From contig NZ_JAOEGB010000001.1 of the NCBI RefSeq assembly GCF_025420585.1, forward strand, positions 704,794-768,793: a DNA stretch of 64,000 nucleotides, written 5' to 3'. Shown one piece after another: positions 7,930 through 18,529 of the stretch. Position numbers and translations under genes: made by a program. A model generated the notes under the pieces. The model saw nothing but the letters and a program-made list of their open reading frames with translations. It did not search any database and had not been told where the DNA came from. Position 1 is the first letter of the stretch. Each line of letters opens with the position of its first letter. This DNA comes from Planotetraspora sp. A-T 1434. Its GTDB lineage: Bacteria; Actinomycetota; Actinomycetes; Streptosporangiales; Streptosporangiaceae.

Positions 7930-8853
7930 GTGCGTTTGTCTGCCCGTGTGCTGCTTGTGCTGTGTCCGGTCGCGTCACAGGTCCTTTGGCTGGTCGCGCC
8001 CGCGGTCGCCGAGCCGGGGCCGCCGGCCTCGCCCCGGCCCGCGTCCGGCTGGCGGTGGCCGCTGGCCGGTCACCCGACGGTGATCAGGCGCTTCGATCCT
8101 CCGGCGCAGCGATGGCTGGCGGGCCATCGCGGTGTCGATCTCGCGGCCGCGCCCGGCCAGGAGGTCCATGCCGTGGGCCCGGGAACGGTCGGACATGCCG
8201 GGCCGGTCGGCGGGAGGGGAGTGGTCACGATCGTCCACGCTGACGGCCTGCGGACGACGTACCTGCCGGTTCAGCCGTTGGTACGGCCCGGCGAGGCCGT
8301 CGGGGTGGGCGATGTCATCGGCATGGTCGTCAGCTCGCCGGGGCACTGCATGGTCACGTGCCTCCACTGGGGTCTGTTGCGCGGGGACTCATATCTCGAC
8401 CCGCTCCTGCTGCTCGGCGTCGGTCAGGTCCGCCTGCTGCCGTTGTGGTCCCATCCGGAGACACCGCATGTCGCCAACCCGCTGCGGCCGGAGCCGGGGC
8501 CGGGCTTGAGGTCGGGGTCGGTGTCGGACGTGCCAACCGCCACGACGCCCGCCGCGCGGCCTCGGCTTTCGGCGGTGTCCGGGGCGTCCAAAGCCGAGCA
8601 TGCCCGGGGAAGGGACTCCACCGGGCCTGCGGCCTCCGCGCCCGCCGCGCGGCCCGGGCTCTCGGCGGTGCCCGTCAGCGCCGTCCTGGCCGGCATGGGC
8701 ACAACCTCAGCGTTGTGGCTGCTCATGGCTCTCGGCTCAGCGAGGGGGCCGAGCCGGCGCAGGACGCGGCAACCAGGTGTCAGGCGCGGGGGTGGGCCTG
8801 GCGGTAGGCGGCGCGGAGCCGATCGATCGAGACGTGCGTGTAGATCTGGGTAG
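7930..8853 (+). CDS. M23 family metallopeptidase (peptidoglycan endopeptidase-like), exported
   Basis: Predicted zinc endopeptidase of the LytM/lysostaphin type that cuts peptide cross-links of peptidoglycan. GTG start gives a signal peptide (residues 1-27, VLLVLCPVASQVLWLVAPAV then AEP). The M23 domain spans about 45-165: H66 and D70 in GHRGVDL and H146 in CLHWG are the expected zinc ligands/active site. After residue 170 the protein is proline/alanine-rich with a hydrophobic segment near 245-262 and a very basic end. Its last 74 bases overlap tail-to-tail with the opposite-strand recombinase gene, so the C-terminal residues are under two constraints or the real stop is read-through of low importance. 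Confidence 0.82.
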   Translation: MRLSARVLLVLCPVASQVLWLVAPAVAEPGPPASPRPASGWRWPLAGHPTVIRRFDPPAQRWLAGHRGVDLAAAPGQEVHAVGPGTVGHAGPVGGRGVVTIVHADGLRTTYLPVQPLVRPGEAVGVGDVIGMVVSSPGHCMVTCLHWGLLRGDSYLDPLLLLGVGQVRLLPLWSHPETPHVANPLRPEPGPGLRSGSVSDVPTATTPAARPRLSAVSGASKAEHARGRDSTGPAASAPAARPGLSAVPVSAVLAGMGTTSALWLLMALGSARGPSRRRTRQPGVRRGGGPGGRRRGADRSRRACRSG

Positions 8854-9700
8854 TGGCCAGAGAGGCATGGCCGAGGAGCTCTTGAACGCTGCGCAGGTCG
8901 GCTCCGCCCTCCAGCAAATGCGTGGCAGCGGTGTGGCGCAATCCATGCGGCCCCATGTCGGGAGCCTCGGCCTCGGCCAGGCGGGCGTGCACGACCCGGC
9001 GTACGGTCCCCTGATCGATCCGGCCGCCACGCACCCCGAGGAATAGCGCCGGGCCGGTTCCCTCGCGGATCCACAGCGGCCTGCCACGCACGCACCAGGC
9101 GTCCAGAGCGTGCAGCGCGGGCAGCCCGAAGGGCACGGTGCGCTCCTTGCGTCCTTTGCCCATCACTCTCACGGTGTTGCGGTCACGATCGACGTCGTCC
9201 ACGTCGAGCCCGCAGAGCTCGCTCACGCGCATTCCGGTCGCATACAGCAACTCCATGATCGCCCGATCCCGCAGGTCCCGAGGATCGCCGGAACCGTCCA
9301 GGTCGAGTACGGCCTGCGCCTCGGCCTGGTCCAGGACCACGGGAAGAGCGCGGCTCGACTTGGCAGTGCCCAGGAGGAGGCCGGGATCGGTCGCGAGCAG
9401 GCCGCGCCGGTGGCAGAAGGCCGTGAATACCCGGGCACAGGCCGTCCGCCGCGCGAGTGTCGCCCGTGAGCGCCCGGCCTGATGCTGATCCCCGAGCCAA
9501 TCACGCAAAACGGTGATATCGAGCGCGTCGAGGCTGTCATGACCGGCGGCTTCGAGGTGCGTCAGCAGCGAGGTGATGTCACCGAGGTAGGCCCGGACGG
9601 TGTGCGGTGACAGGTCCCGTTCCAGCCGGAGATGCCGCTCGAACGCCGCCAGGACGGTGTCGTTCACGCCTGAGACCCTGCCGTCGGTCATGGCCGCCAT
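8780..9700 (-). CDS. xerC: Tyrosine recombinase XerC-like
   Basis: Site-specific recombinase, likely the XerC partner that resolves chromosome dimers at dif. From the chosen ATG (306 residues) the N-terminal SAM-like domain contains FERHLRLERDLSPHTVRAYLGDI; the catalytic domain shows the arginine in TGMRVSELCGL, lysine in GKGRKERTVP, HGLRHTAATHLLEGG (His and second Arg), LGHASL and the tyrosine nucleophile in IYTHV. No clear ribosome site precedes the ATG; the GTG giving VNDTVLAAFERHL, 10 codons later, is an alternative. Length and position beside dprA and comM match chromosomal xerC rather than a phage integrase. Confidence 0.9.
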   Translation of the reverse strand: MAAMTDGRVSGVNDTVLAAFERHLRLERDLSPHTVRAYLGDITSLLTHLEAAGHDSLDALDITVLRDWLGDQHQAGRSRATLARRTACARVFTAFCHRRGLLATDPGLLLGTAKSSRALPVVLDQAEAQAVLDLDGSGDPRDLRDRAIMELLYATGMRVSELCGLDVDDVDRDRNTVRVMGKGRKERTVPFGLPALHALDAWCVRGRPLWIREGTGPALFLGVRGGRIDQGTVRRVVHARLAEAEAPDMGPHGLRHTAATHLLEGGADLRSVQELLGHASLATTQIYTHVSIDRLRAAYRQAHPRA

Positions 9701-9895
9701 GCTATCCACCGCGCTATCCACCGCCCACGCGGCGGCTCCGGCTCCCGAAGTGTCAGCCTGCGTCCCAGGGGAGTCGCTCCTGTCCCGGGGGAGTGGCCCG
9801 CCCCGAAGTGGAGTTTCCACCTCGTGTCCCAAGGGGCGGCTCCCGCAACCTGGGGGCCGGCGCGACCTTGCCATGGCGGGCGCTCGCCTGCGGGA

Positions 9896-11089
9896 CTAGG
9901 GGTGGCGGGCGGGGCGGAGTCGCCAGCCTCGGGCGACGGGCTCTACGAAACCGGCCGCCATGAGACTGCCGAGGCAGCTCAGTGCCGTCGTCATGTCCAC
10001 GCCCGCCGCCACGGCGATGGTCGCCGGCCCGGCGCCGCCGCGGGCTGGTACCGCTTCCAGGACTCGTCTCGTCTCGTCGTTCAGGCCGTCGCGTGGCCGT
10101 ACCGGTCCTCGGGGCTCCGGTGCCAGGTCCGCGCCGATCGAGCCGACCAGCTCGATCACCTCCTCGACGGAGGTCACGCAGACCGCCTTTCCCTGGCGGA
10201 TCAGCACGTGGCAGCCCTCGGAGTTCTCGCTGGTGATCGGCCCCGGCACGGCCATGAGCTGCCGGTTGAGGGTGGACGCGTGCGTGGCGGTGTTGAGAGC
10301 TCCGCTACGCACCGCGGCCTGCACGACGACCGTGCCCCGCGACAGCGCCGCGATGACCCGGTTCCTGACCAGGAAGCGCGGCCGTGTGGGATGGACGCCG
10401 GGAGGCCACTCGCTGATCACCACGCCCTGGGAGCGGACGGCGCGGAACAGGTCCTCGTGGGCGCGGGGATAGCAGACGTCAGTCCCGCAGGCGAGCACGA
10501 CGACCGTCGGGGAGCCGCCCGCGAGCGCGCCGCGATGGGCGGCGCCGTCGATCCCGTAGGCTCCACCGCTGATCACCGACCACCCTTCGTCGGCGAGCCT
10601 CGAGCCGAACTCGGACGCCACCGTGACCCCGTAGGCGGTGGCCGCCCTCGACCCGACGATCGCGACCGAGCGTAGGCAGGAGAAGCGCAGGTTGGCCTCG
10701 CCGTCCAGCCAGAGCCCGTAGGGCCGGTAGTCGCCGAGGTCGTCGAGCTGGGTCGGCCATTCCGGATCACCGGGGATGATCAGCCGGGCTCCGCGCTGCC
10801 GCCCCTGGGCGAGGTCGGCGGCCGGGTCGGCCTGGCGGGCCGCCCAGCCGGCGACCAGTTGTTCGAGGTTGAGCCGTCGCCGGGAGGCCTCGGCGAGCTC
10901 TTTCTCCCTCCTCGCGAACTCCGGCTCCAGTGCTCCCCGCCGAGCCTGGTCGAGCGCGCCTCGCGGGCCGTACCAGGCGATCAGCCGGCCCATGACGGGG
11001 TCGCCGGCCTCGGCGACGCGCATGAGCGCGACCCTGGCCAGCCGATCGTCCTCCAGCGGCTGTCCACCGCAGTCGAGCGACATCGACAT
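9896..11089 (-). CDS. dprA: DNA-processing protein DprA (Smf)
   Basis: Binds single-stranded DNA and loads RecA during natural transformation; in actinomycetes its role is uncertain. 397 residues. The Rossmann-like DprA core is recognisable by SVAIVGSRAATAYG, SGGAYGIDGAAHRGAL, VVVLACGTDVCYPRAH and SRGTVVVQAAVRSGAL. An N-terminal SAM-like region precedes it and a winged-helix domain (about 330-397) ends it. Starts one base after the comM stop, so it is translated from the same message as comM and yraN. Confidence 0.94.
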   Translation of the reverse strand: MSMSLDCGGQPLEDDRLARVALMRVAEAGDPVMGRLIAWYGPRGALDQARRGALEPEFARREKELAEASRRRLNLEQLVAGWAARQADPAADLAQGRQRGARLIIPGDPEWPTQLDDLGDYRPYGLWLDGEANLRFSCLRSVAIVGSRAATAYGVTVASEFGSRLADEGWSVISGGAYGIDGAAHRGALAGGSPTVVVLACGTDVCYPRAHEDLFRAVRSQGVVISEWPPGVHPTRPRFLVRNRVIAALSRGTVVVQAAVRSGALNTATHASTLNRQLMAVPGPITSENSEGCHVLIRQGKAVCVTSVEEVIELVGSIGADLAPEPRGPVRPRDGLNDETRRVLEAVPARGGAGPATIAVAAGVDMTTALSCLGSLMAAGFVEPVARGWRLRPARHP

Positions 11090-11090
11090 G

Positions 11091-12692
11091 TCACTCCACC
11101 CCCAACCACATCGCCAGTGCCGCGGACGTCTCGGGCTCGCCCGGCCTGTCCTTGCCGCTCAGATCCGAAAGTGTCCAGGCCACGCGCAGAACACGGTCGA
11201 GCCCGCGCGCGCTCAGCGTGCCCAGGTCGAGCCCCCGGTGCAGCGGCGCCAGGGCGCCGGCGGACAGCCGGAAGTCGTTGTGCAGGGCCGCCGAGGCCAC
11301 TTCGGCGTTGCTGCGCCAGGGCGTTCCCGCGAGGCGCTTGGCGGCCCGCTCACGCGCGATGAGCACCCTGTCGGCCACGACCTGGCTGGGCTCGGTGAAA
11401 TGCCGGTCCGCCAGCAGCTCGGCCCGGGTCGCGCGGCCGATCCTGACCTTCACGTCGATCCGGTCGATCAAGGGACCCGACAGCCGCGCCAGGTAACGAC
11501 GGCGGGCGGTCGGGGTGCAGCGACAGGGATGCCCCGGCGTGCCGGAATTGCCGCAGGGACAGGGATTGGCCGCCAGCACCAGAGCGAACCGCGCGGGGAA
11601 GGTGATCGTGCCCATCGCGCGTGCGATCGTGACCTTGCCGGATTCGAGCGGCTGCCGCAGCGAGTCCAGCACGCTGGTCTGGAATTCGGGGGCCTCGTCG
11701 AGGAAGAGCACGCCCCGGTGGGAGAGCGACACGGCGCCTGGACGGACGAGCCCGCCGCTTCCGCCCCCGACGACGGCGGCCACGGTCGCGGTGTGGTGGG
11801 GCGCCGTGAAAGGGGGACGGGTGAGCAGCGGACGCCCGGGCGGCAGCGTCCCCGCCACCGAGTGGATCGCGGTGACCTCCAGCGCCTGATCGGGCTCCAG
11901 AGGAGGCAGCAGTGTCGGCAGCCGCTCGGCGAGCATGGTCTTGCCGGTGCCCGGAGGGCCGAGCATCCACAGGTTGTGCCCTCCCGCGGCGCACACCTCC
12001 AGTGCCTTGCGACCCACCGGCTGGCCGACGACATCCCGCATGTCCGGCTCACGCCTGCCGTACGGTCCGGCGGAGGGCGGCTTGTCCGCTACGAGGCCGG
12101 TTCCGCCCGGCCCGGCGGCGGGCGCGTCATCCGGGCTGAGTGAGGCGGCGTCGGCGACGACGGGCAGGCGGCGAAGGTCGCCGGAGCGGAGCCATTCGAC
12201 CAGCTCGCCCAGGCTGACGACCGGGACCACGGTGAGCCCCGGTACGAGGGCGGCCTCGGCCGCGTTGAGCGACGGCACCACGATGGTGCGCGCACCGGCC
12301 TCCGCCGCCGCGAGCGCCGCGGGCAGCACACCACGGACCGGCCGGACCCGGCCGTCCAGCCCCAGCTCGCCGAGGAACACCGGCTCGGCGACCCGCTGGA
12401 CCGGGACCGCCCTCGCGGCCGCCAGCACGGCGATCGCGATGGCGAGGTCGAAGATCGACCCGCGCTTGGGCAGACTCGCGGGGAACAGGCTGACCGTGAC
12501 GCGGGCGTCCGGCCAGTCGAACCGGCTGTTGATCAGCGCCGACCGGACGCGTCCCCGGGCCTCGCTGATGGCCATGTCGAGCAGTCCGATGAAATGCGTG
12601 CCGACCACCCCGGGCCCCACGTCGGCCTCGACCTCGACGATGTGCCCGTTCACGCCGACCAGGGCCACGCATCGCGTCCGCGCCACGGCCAT
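11091..12692 (-). CDS. comM: YifB/ComM family Mg chelatase-like AAA+ ATPase
   Basis: AAA+ protein; the ComM homologue is a helicase that promotes branch migration during natural transformation. 533 residues. The N-terminal Lon-like/ChlI fold covers about 1-180 (FIGLLDMAISEARGRVRSAL, SLPKRGSIFDLAIA). Walker A is GPPGTGKTM, Walker B GVLFLDEAPEF, and the cysteine-rich NPCPCGNSGTPGHPCRC segment is a family hallmark. A variable linker (about 185-215) is alanine/proline-rich. It is the middle gene of yraN-comM-dprA with one-base gaps on both sides. Confidence 0.94.
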   Translation of the reverse strand: MAVARTRCVALVGVNGHIVEVEADVGPGVVGTHFIGLLDMAISEARGRVRSALINSRFDWPDARVTVSLFPASLPKRGSIFDLAIAIAVLAAARAVPVQRVAEPVFLGELGLDGRVRPVRGVLPAALAAAEAGARTIVVPSLNAAEAALVPGLTVVPVVSLGELVEWLRSGDLRRLPVVADAASLSPDDAPAAGPGGTGLVADKPPSAGPYGRREPDMRDVVGQPVGRKALEVCAAGGHNLWMLGPPGTGKTMLAERLPTLLPPLEPDQALEVTAIHSVAGTLPPGRPLLTRPPFTAPHHTATVAAVVGGGSGGLVRPGAVSLSHRGVLFLDEAPEFQTSVLDSLRQPLESGKVTIARAMGTITFPARFALVLAANPCPCGNSGTPGHPCRCTPTARRRYLARLSGPLIDRIDVKVRIGRATRAELLADRHFTEPSQVVADRVLIARERAAKRLAGTPWRSNAEVASAALHNDFRLSAGALAPLHRGLDLGTLSARGLDRVLRVAWTLSDLSGKDRPGEPETSAALAMWLGVE

Positions 12693-12693
12693 G

Positions 12694-13047
12694 TCAGATC
12701 ACCCCCCGCTCATGGCGGATGGCGAAGTCGCCCGCGAACCGCTCCAGCGCGATGACGTCGACCCGGATCGTGTCGAAGCTCTCCGGCCGCGCCGCCAGCC
12801 AGCGGCCCGCCAGGGAGCGCAGTCTGAGCAGCTTGTCGCGGGTCACCGCCTCGAACGCCGTCCCGTGGCTCCGGCCCGAGCGGGTCTTGACCTCCACGAC
12901 GACGAGGGCGTGGCCGTCACGCGCCACGATGTCGATCTCACCTTCGGGACAGCGCCAGTTGCGATCGAGGACGCGCACACCGAGGGCATTCAGATAGTCG
13001 GCGGCGAGCTGCTCGCCGTGCCTGCCCAGCTGATCTTTCGCGGCCAT
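12694..13047 (-). CDS. yraN: YraN family (UPF0102) nuclease-fold protein
   Basis: 117-residue member of the UPF0102 family with a restriction-endonuclease-like fold; biochemical role unsettled. Conserved GEIDIVARDG and VVVEVKTRSG give the D-ExK type pattern. Strong GGAGGTGG ribosome site upstream of the ATG at 13047. It is the first gene of the leftward operon with comM and dprA; its promoter must lie in the roughly 130 bp shared with the divergent CoA-transferase gene. Confidence 0.92.
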   Translation of the reverse strand: MAAKDQLGRHGEQLAADYLNALGVRVLDRNWRCPEGEIDIVARDGHALVVVEVKTRSGRSHGTAFEAVTRDKLLRLRSLAGRWLAARPESFDTIRVDVIALERFAGDFAIRHERGVI

Positions 13048-13175
13048 GAAACCACCTCCGGCCGCCGAGATTCGCCGAGAAGGCCCCAGCGCCGGATACC
13101 CGAACAGGTTTCTGTGGATAAGCCGGTGGATTGTGGATCGCTACTGTGGACGAGCTGGCCGAAGGAGGGACCGCG

Positions 13176-14774
13176 GTGATCGAGGGCCTGATCAAACAGC
13201 TGGGAGAGGACGTCGGAGTCGTGCTCCCCGAGGTTCAGGTGACCGGTGAGGAGCCCGCGCTGCCGTCCGTCTTCATGATCGGTACGGCTGCCGCGGCGGG
13301 CATCGGCGCCGCCACGGCAGCCGCGGCCGGCTACTGGCACCAGCGAAAGAACGAGCCCCTCGGCTCCGGCCGCCAGGCTGCCCCGCCGCGCGGATCCGGT
13401 CCGGCGGGGTCGCCGGCTTCCGGCATGGAGTCCGGCGAGTCCCTGGGGGCTGGCCCCGAGGTCGTTGCCGATGTCAGGCATGCGGCGGTCGCCTTCCAGA
13501 GTGAGCGGCATTTCCGGGTCGATGGGACACCGCTCGACCCTTGGGCGCCTCTGTCGGGCGACTACCGCGCCTCGGACGGTTGGGTGCGGCTGCATTGCAA
13601 CTTCGACCATCACAGGGACGCCGCCCTCAGGTGCCTGGGGCTGCCCACCCACGCCGGAAAGGACGATCTCGTCCGCGCCTGCGCCGGCCGTACCGCCATC
13701 GAGATCGAGGAGGCGGTGACCCGTGCGGGCGGCTGCGCGGCCGCCATGCGGACCCGGGCCGAATGGCTCGCGCATCCGCAGGGACGCGCCGTGGCCGGGC
13801 TGCCGCTGGTCCGCCTCTCACGGCTACCGGAGCCCGCCAATCGGGTACGGCCCGGCCACGCCAAGCCACTGGAGTGCGAGCGGGCACGGCATCTCGGCCC
13901 CGATGCCGGCCTTCGAGGACGAGTTGGGCACGCCGAGCTCCTTGAGCCCGCCACGCCATATGAGGGCGCGTCGCGGGCCACGTCATCACGGGAGGGCGCC
14001 CGCACGGTTGCCGGAGACCGGCCGCTCAGCGGGGTGCGGGTCCTCGACCTGACCAGGGTGATCGCCGGGCCGGTGGCCGCCCGGACCCTCGCCGCCCATG
14101 GCGCGGAGGTCCTGCGGGTGGGGGCCGCCCATCTCCCCGAGGTTCCGGGGCTGGTCGCGGAGACGGGATTCGGTAAGCGTTCCTGTCACATCGATCTCCG
14201 CTCCGAGCCGGAGGTCCTTCGGGAGCTGGTACGGCGGGCCGACGTGGTCATCCAGGCCTACCGGCCCGGCGCGCTGCGCGAGAAGGGGTTCGGGCCCGAG
14301 GACCTCGCCGAGCTGCGGCCCGGGATCGTGTCCGTGGAGATCTCCGCGTACGGCTCTCGCGGCCCGTGGGCGGACAGGAGGGGGTTCGACAGCCTGGTCC
14401 AGATGGCCTGCGGCATCGCCCATGAGAACGGCGACGGCTCGCGGCCCCGTCCGCTGCCGGCGCAGGCCCTCGACCACGCCAGTGGCTTCCTGGCGGCCTT
14501 CGGCGCGATCGCCGGGCTGCTGCGCCGTACCCTCGAAGGAGGCTCCTGGCAGGTCGAGGTCTCGCTCGCGCGGACCGCCATGTGGCTGGACGGGCTCGGC
14601 AGGCTCCGCGGCGACGGCATCCCCGGGCCCTCTACGGACGGCCTGCTTGCCACCATGGCCAGCCGGTTCGGCATGCTCACGTACGTCACGCCCCCGGGCC
14701 TCATCAAGGGCGCCCGGCCGCACTGGGCGAGCCCGCCACCCCGCCGGGGCGAGCATCCGGCCTCATGGGTGTAG
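13176..14774 (+). CDS. CaiB/BaiF family (family III) CoA-transferase
   Basis: Predicted to transfer coenzyme A between carboxylic acids; substrate unknown. GTG at 13176 is chosen because AAGGAGG lies 7 bases upstream; in-frame codons further up lack such a site. The family III signature is in the second half: [20 protein letters not shown], then [39 protein letters not shown] and [17 protein letters not shown]. The first 230 residues carry the other lobe ([31 protein letters not shown]), so the order of the two lobes is permuted relative to single-domain CaiB, a layout I recall from other actinomycetes. An alanine-rich helix ([20 protein letters not shown]) near residue 40 looks hydrophobic but not clearly a membrane span. 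Confidence 0.8.
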   Translation: MIEGLIKQLGEDVGVVLPEVQVTGEEPALPSVFMIGTAAAAGIGAATAAAAGYWHQRKNEPLGSGRQAAPPRGSGPAGSPASGMESGESLGAGPEVVADVRHAAVAFQSERHFRVDGTPLDPWAPLSGDYRASDGWVRLHCNFDHHRDAALRCLGLPTHAGKDDLVRACAGRTAIEIEEAVTRAGGCAAAMRTRAEWLAHPQGRAVAGLPLVRLSRLPEPANRVRPGHAKPLECERARHLGPDAGLRGRVGHAELLEPATPYEGASRATSSREGARTVAGDRPLSGVRVLDLTRVIAGPVAARTLAAHGAEVLRVGAAHLPEVPGLVAETGFGKRSCHIDLRSEPEVLRELVRRADVVIQAYRPGALREKGFGPEDLAELRPGIVSVEISAYGSRGPWADRRGFDSLVQMACGIAHENGDGSRPRPLPAQALDHASGFLAAFGAIAGLLRRTLEGGSWQVEVSLARTAMWLDGLGRLRGDGIPGPSTDGLLATMASRFGMLTYVTPPGLIKGARPHWASPPPRRGEHPASWV

Positions 14775-14907
14775 GGCCCCGCAGGTGGATGGCGACCGTG
14801 CGGGACGGCGGTCCCACAGACGGAGGCACGGCGGTCTCACAGACGGAGGCCCGGCGGCCAACGTCCCGGGACCAGGGGGCGGTCGGCGGGGCGGGTAACG
14901 GAGCCGG

Positions 14908-14936
14908 TCAACCGACGGGGCGGATCCGGGTAGACT
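14908..14936 (+). promoter_or_regulatory. Candidate rpsB promoter
   Basis: TAGACT (14931-14936) is a good actinobacterial -10 word; TCAACC 17 bp upstream is a weak -35. It lies 177 bp before rpsB, in the only long gene-free stretch (14775-15112) of this region. Confidence 0.35.
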
Positions 14937-15112
14937 GTTCGACGGCCTACAACCACGTGGGCCAAATTCACGCGCCCATTCACGAGTTGCCCTCTCGGTC
15001 CGGATTCCGTCCGGCAGGGGCGGCACGGGGCGTCAGGCCGTGGTGCAGACGGGCCCACGGACACAACCGAGACCGTGCCGGAAACGGCACACGACCATGG
15101 AGGACCATCACC
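14937..15112 (+). promoter_or_regulatory. rpsB 5' leader with two small stem-loops
   Basis: The 338-bp gap before rpsB holds no ORF. Its 3' part can form CCGTGG/CCACGG (15038-15043 with 15055-15060) and GTGCCG-GAAA-CGGCAC (15075-15090), the latter capped by a GNRA-type tetraloop 22 bases before the start codon. This resembles an autoregulatory ribosomal-protein leader; whether S2 binds it is inference. Confidence 0.4.
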
Positions 15113-16048
15113 ATGGCTCCTGTCGTCACCATGCGACAGCTGCTCGAGAGCGGCGTCCACTTCGGCCACCAGACTCGCCGGTGGAACCCGAAGATGAAGC
15201 GCTTCATCTTCACTGAGCGCAACGGCATCTACATCATCGACCTGCAGAAGTCGCTGTCGTTCATCGACCGCGCCTACGACTTCGTGAAGGAGACCGTCGC
15301 GCACGGCGGCTCCATCATGTTCATCGGCACGAAGAAGCAGGCCCAGGAGTCCATCGCCGAGCAGGCGTCGCGCGTCGGCATGCCGTACGTGAACCAGCGC
15401 TGGCTGGGCGGCATGCTCACCAACTTCTCGACCGTGCACAAGCGGCTCCAGCGTCTGAAGGAGCTGGAGGAGCTCGACTTCGACAACGTGGCCGGCTCCG
15501 GGCTCACCAAGAAGGAGCTCCTGATGCGCCGCCGCGAGAAGGAGAAGCTGGAGCGCACCCTCGGCGGCATCCGCGACATGGCCCGGGTTCCCAGCGCCAT
15601 CTGGATCGTGGACACCAAGAAGGAGCACATCGCGATCAACGAGGCCAAGAAGCTTGGCATCCCGGTCGTCGCGATCCTCGACACCAACTGCGACCCGGAC
15701 GAGGTGGACTACCCGATCCCGGGCAACGACGACGCCATCCGCGCCGTCAGCCTGCTCACCCGCGTGATCGCGGACGCCGTGGCCGACGGTCTGATGACCC
15801 GTGCGGGCGCCGGTCGCGGTGACGAGAAGCCGGCCGGTGTCGCCGCCGCCGAGCCGCTGGCCGAGTGGGAGCGGGAGCTGCTCGAGGGCGCCCCCGCCGG
15901 TGAGGCCGCCGCCGAGGCTCCGGAGACCGCCGAGGCCGCTCCGGCCGGCGAGTCCGCCGACACCGGCGAGACCAGCGAGTCCGCGGAGACGGGCGAGACC
16001 GCCGAGACGACTGAGGCGCCCGCCGCCGACGCCGCCGAGCAGGCCTAG
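15113..16048 (+). CDS. rpsB: 30S ribosomal protein S2
   Basis: Small-subunit protein that docks S1-like factors. ATG at 15113 with GGAGG upstream gives [20 protein letters not shown], then [28 protein letters not shown] and [26 protein letters not shown] cut into familiar S2 motifs. 311 residues: about 240 are the S2 fold, and the last 60 are an acidic alanine/glutamate-rich tail with repeated AET/GET units, common in actinobacteria. Downstream is tsf, the usual partner. Confidence 0.97.
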   Translation: MAPVVTMRQLLESGVHFGHQTRRWNPKMKRFIFTERNGIYIIDLQKSLSFIDRAYDFVKETVAHGGSIMFIGTKKQAQESIAEQASRVGMPYVNQRWLGGMLTNFSTVHKRLQRLKELEELDFDNVAGSGLTKKELLMRRREKEKLERTLGGIRDMARVPSAIWIVDTKKEHIAINEAKKLGIPVVAILDTNCDPDEVDYPIPGNDDAIRAVSLLTRVIADAVADGLMTRAGAGRGDEKPAGVAAAEPLAEWERELLEGAPAGEAAAEAPETAEAAPAGESADTGETSESAETGETAETTEAPAADAAEQA

Positions 16049-16054
16049 TTCCAC

Positions 16055-16123
16055 CGTTCCCGTACGGGGAACGCAAGGCTCCACCGGGTGGGCGCCCGCG
16101 CGCAGGCGAGAGCGCCCACCCGG
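16055..16123 (+). terminator. Two tandem hairpins between rpsB and tsf
   Basis: CGTTCCC/GGGAACG (16055-16061 with 16067-16073) is followed by a perfect 12-bp stem CCGGGTGGGCGC/GCGCCCACCCGG (16084-16095 with 16112-16123). No T tract follows. They probably attenuate or stabilise the message so that S2 and EF-Ts levels differ. Confidence 0.6.
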
Positions 16124-16203
16124 CTCCACGAGACATCTGATCTCATGCCGACGTCTGAGATCACCACTGATTCGCACCTGGGTCCCGAAGAGGAAATAGG
16201 ACA

Positions 16204-17037
16204 ATGGCTTCCGTGAACATGGCCGACGTCAAGCGGCTCCGTGAGCTGACCGCCGCCGGCATGATGGACTGTAAGAAGGCCCTTGAGGAGTCCGAGGGGG
16301 ACATCGACAAGGCCATCGACATCCTGCGTCTGAAGGGCGCCAAGGACGTCGGCAAGCGTGAGGCCCGCACCGCCTCCAACGGCCTCGTCGCCGTGAAGCA
16401 CGAGGGCGACTCGCTCGCCGCGCTGCTGGAGCTCAACTGCGAGACCGACTTCGTCGCGAAGAACGAGCGGTTCCAGGAGCTCGCCGCCGAGATCGTCGAG
16501 CACATCGTCGAGTCGAAGCCGGCCGACGTGCCGGCCCTGCTCGAGTCGCAGATCGGCGGCAAGACGGTCAAGGAGTTGCTCGACGAGGCCAACGCGGCGC
16601 TCGGCGAGAAGATCGAGATCCGCCGGTTCTCGCTGCTGGAGGGTGGTTTCATCACCTCCTACATGCACAAGACCGACCCGCAGCTCCCGCCCGCCGTGGG
16701 CGTGCTCGTCCAGCTCGACAAGCCGAACGCCGAGATCGCCAAGGACATCGCGCAGCACGCCGCCGCGATGGCGCCGAAGTACCTCAGCCCGGCCGAGGTG
16801 CCCGCCGACGTCGTCGAGAAGGAGCGGTCGCTCTTCGAGCAGATGACCCGCGACGAGGGCAAGCCCGAGGCCGCCATCGCCAAGATCGTCGATGGCCGCG
16901 TCAACGGCTGGTACAAGGACTTCACGCTGCTGGAGCAGGCTTTCGTGAAGGACAACAAGAAGACGATCGCCAAGGTCGCGGACGAGGCCGGCGTAAAGGT
17001 GCTGGCCTTCACCCGCTTCAAGGTCGGCCAGGCTTAG
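16204..17037 (+). CDS. tsf: Translation elongation factor EF-Ts
   Basis: Guanine nucleotide exchange factor for EF-Tu. 277 residues: UBA-like N-terminal domain (VKRLRELTAAGMMDCKKALE), the EF-Tu contact motif ELNCETDFVAKNE at about residue 80, the core dimer-like domain and a C-terminal module (NGWYKDFTLLEQAFVKD). Length and motifs are standard for actinobacteria. Confidence 0.97.
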   Translation: MASVNMADVKRLRELTAAGMMDCKKALEESEGDIDKAIDILRLKGAKDVGKREARTASNGLVAVKHEGDSLAALLELNCETDFVAKNERFQELAAEIVEHIVESKPADVPALLESQIGGKTVKELLDEANAALGEKIEIRRFSLLEGGFITSYMHKTDPQLPPAVGVLVQLDKPNAEIAKDIAQHAAAMAPKYLSPAEVPADVVEKERSLFEQMTRDEGKPEAAIAKIVDGRVNGWYKDFTLLEQAFVKDNKKTIAKVADEAGVKVLAFTRFKVGQA

Positions 17038-17060
17038 GCTTACAGCCAGGAGCCGTTTGA

Positions 17061-17861
<801 letters not shown>

Positions 17862-17870
17862 GGAGCCACA

Positions 17871-18428
17871 GTGATCGACGAAACCCTCCTCGAGGCGGAG
17901 GAGAAGATGGACAAGGCGGTGACGGTCGCCAAGGACGACTTCGCCGGCATCCGCACCGGCCGGGTCACGCCCTCGATGTTCAACAAGATCAACGTGGATT
18001 ACTACGGATCGCCGACCCCGATCCAGCAGCTCGCGTCCTTCCACGTTCCCGAGGCTCGGATGGTGCTCCTGCAGCCCTACGACAAGGGCGCGATGACCGC
18101 GATCGAGAAGGCCATCCGCGACAGCGACCTGGGCGTCAACCCCGGCAACGACGGCACGGTGATCCGCGTGGTCTTCCCCGAGCTTTCGGAGGAGCGCCGC
18201 AAGGAGTACATCAAGGTCGCCCGCACCAAGGCGGAGAACAGCCGGGTCTCCGTGCGGAACATCCGCCGCCACGCGAAGGAGATCCTCGACAAGCTGGTCA
18301 AGGACGGCGAGGTCGGCGAGGACGACGTCCACCGCGCGGTCAAGGAGCTCGACGACCTCACCCAGAAGCACGTCGCCAAGATCGACGAGCTGCTGAAGCA
18401 CAAGGAAGCCGAGCTGCTCGAGGTCTGA
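17871..18428 (+). CDS. frr: Ribosome recycling factor
   Basis: Works with EF-G to split post-termination ribosomes. 185 residues, GTG start; [33 protein letters not shown] and the C-terminal [18 protein letters not shown] helix identify it. Followed by an exceptionally strong hairpin before cdsA. Confidence 0.97.
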   Translation: MIDETLLEAEEKMDKAVTVAKDDFAGIRTGRVTPSMFNKINVDYYGSPTPIQQLASFHVPEARMVLLQPYDKGAMTAIEKAIRDSDLGVNPGNDGTVIRVVFPELSEERRKEYIKVARTKAENSRVSVRNIRRHAKEILDKLVKDGEVGEDDVHRAVKELDDLTQKHVAKIDELLKHKEAELLEV

Positions 18429-18456
18429 GACCACGACCTGAGGGCACTGGGACAAC

Positions 18457-18509
18457 CGTGATCCTTGTGCCGCGCTGTCCGGCGGGACCAGCGCGGCACA
18501 AGGATCACG
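18457..18509 (+). terminator. 21-bp perfect hairpin between frr and cdsA
   Basis: Bases 18457-18477 (starting CGTGATCCTTGTG, ending GCGCTG) are the exact reverse complement of 18489-18509, with an 11-nt loop. No T tract follows and the cdsA start is only 20 bases downstream. It is likely a terminator or attenuator separating the translation genes from lipid synthesis. Confidence 0.7.
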
Positions 18510-18529
18510 TGCATAGGGAGTAGGACGCA

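Noticed and set aside
8780..9700. Phage or integron integrase marking a mobile island
   Set aside because: Sequence, length and position next to dprA/comM match chromosomal XerC; no attachment repeats or phage genes flank it.
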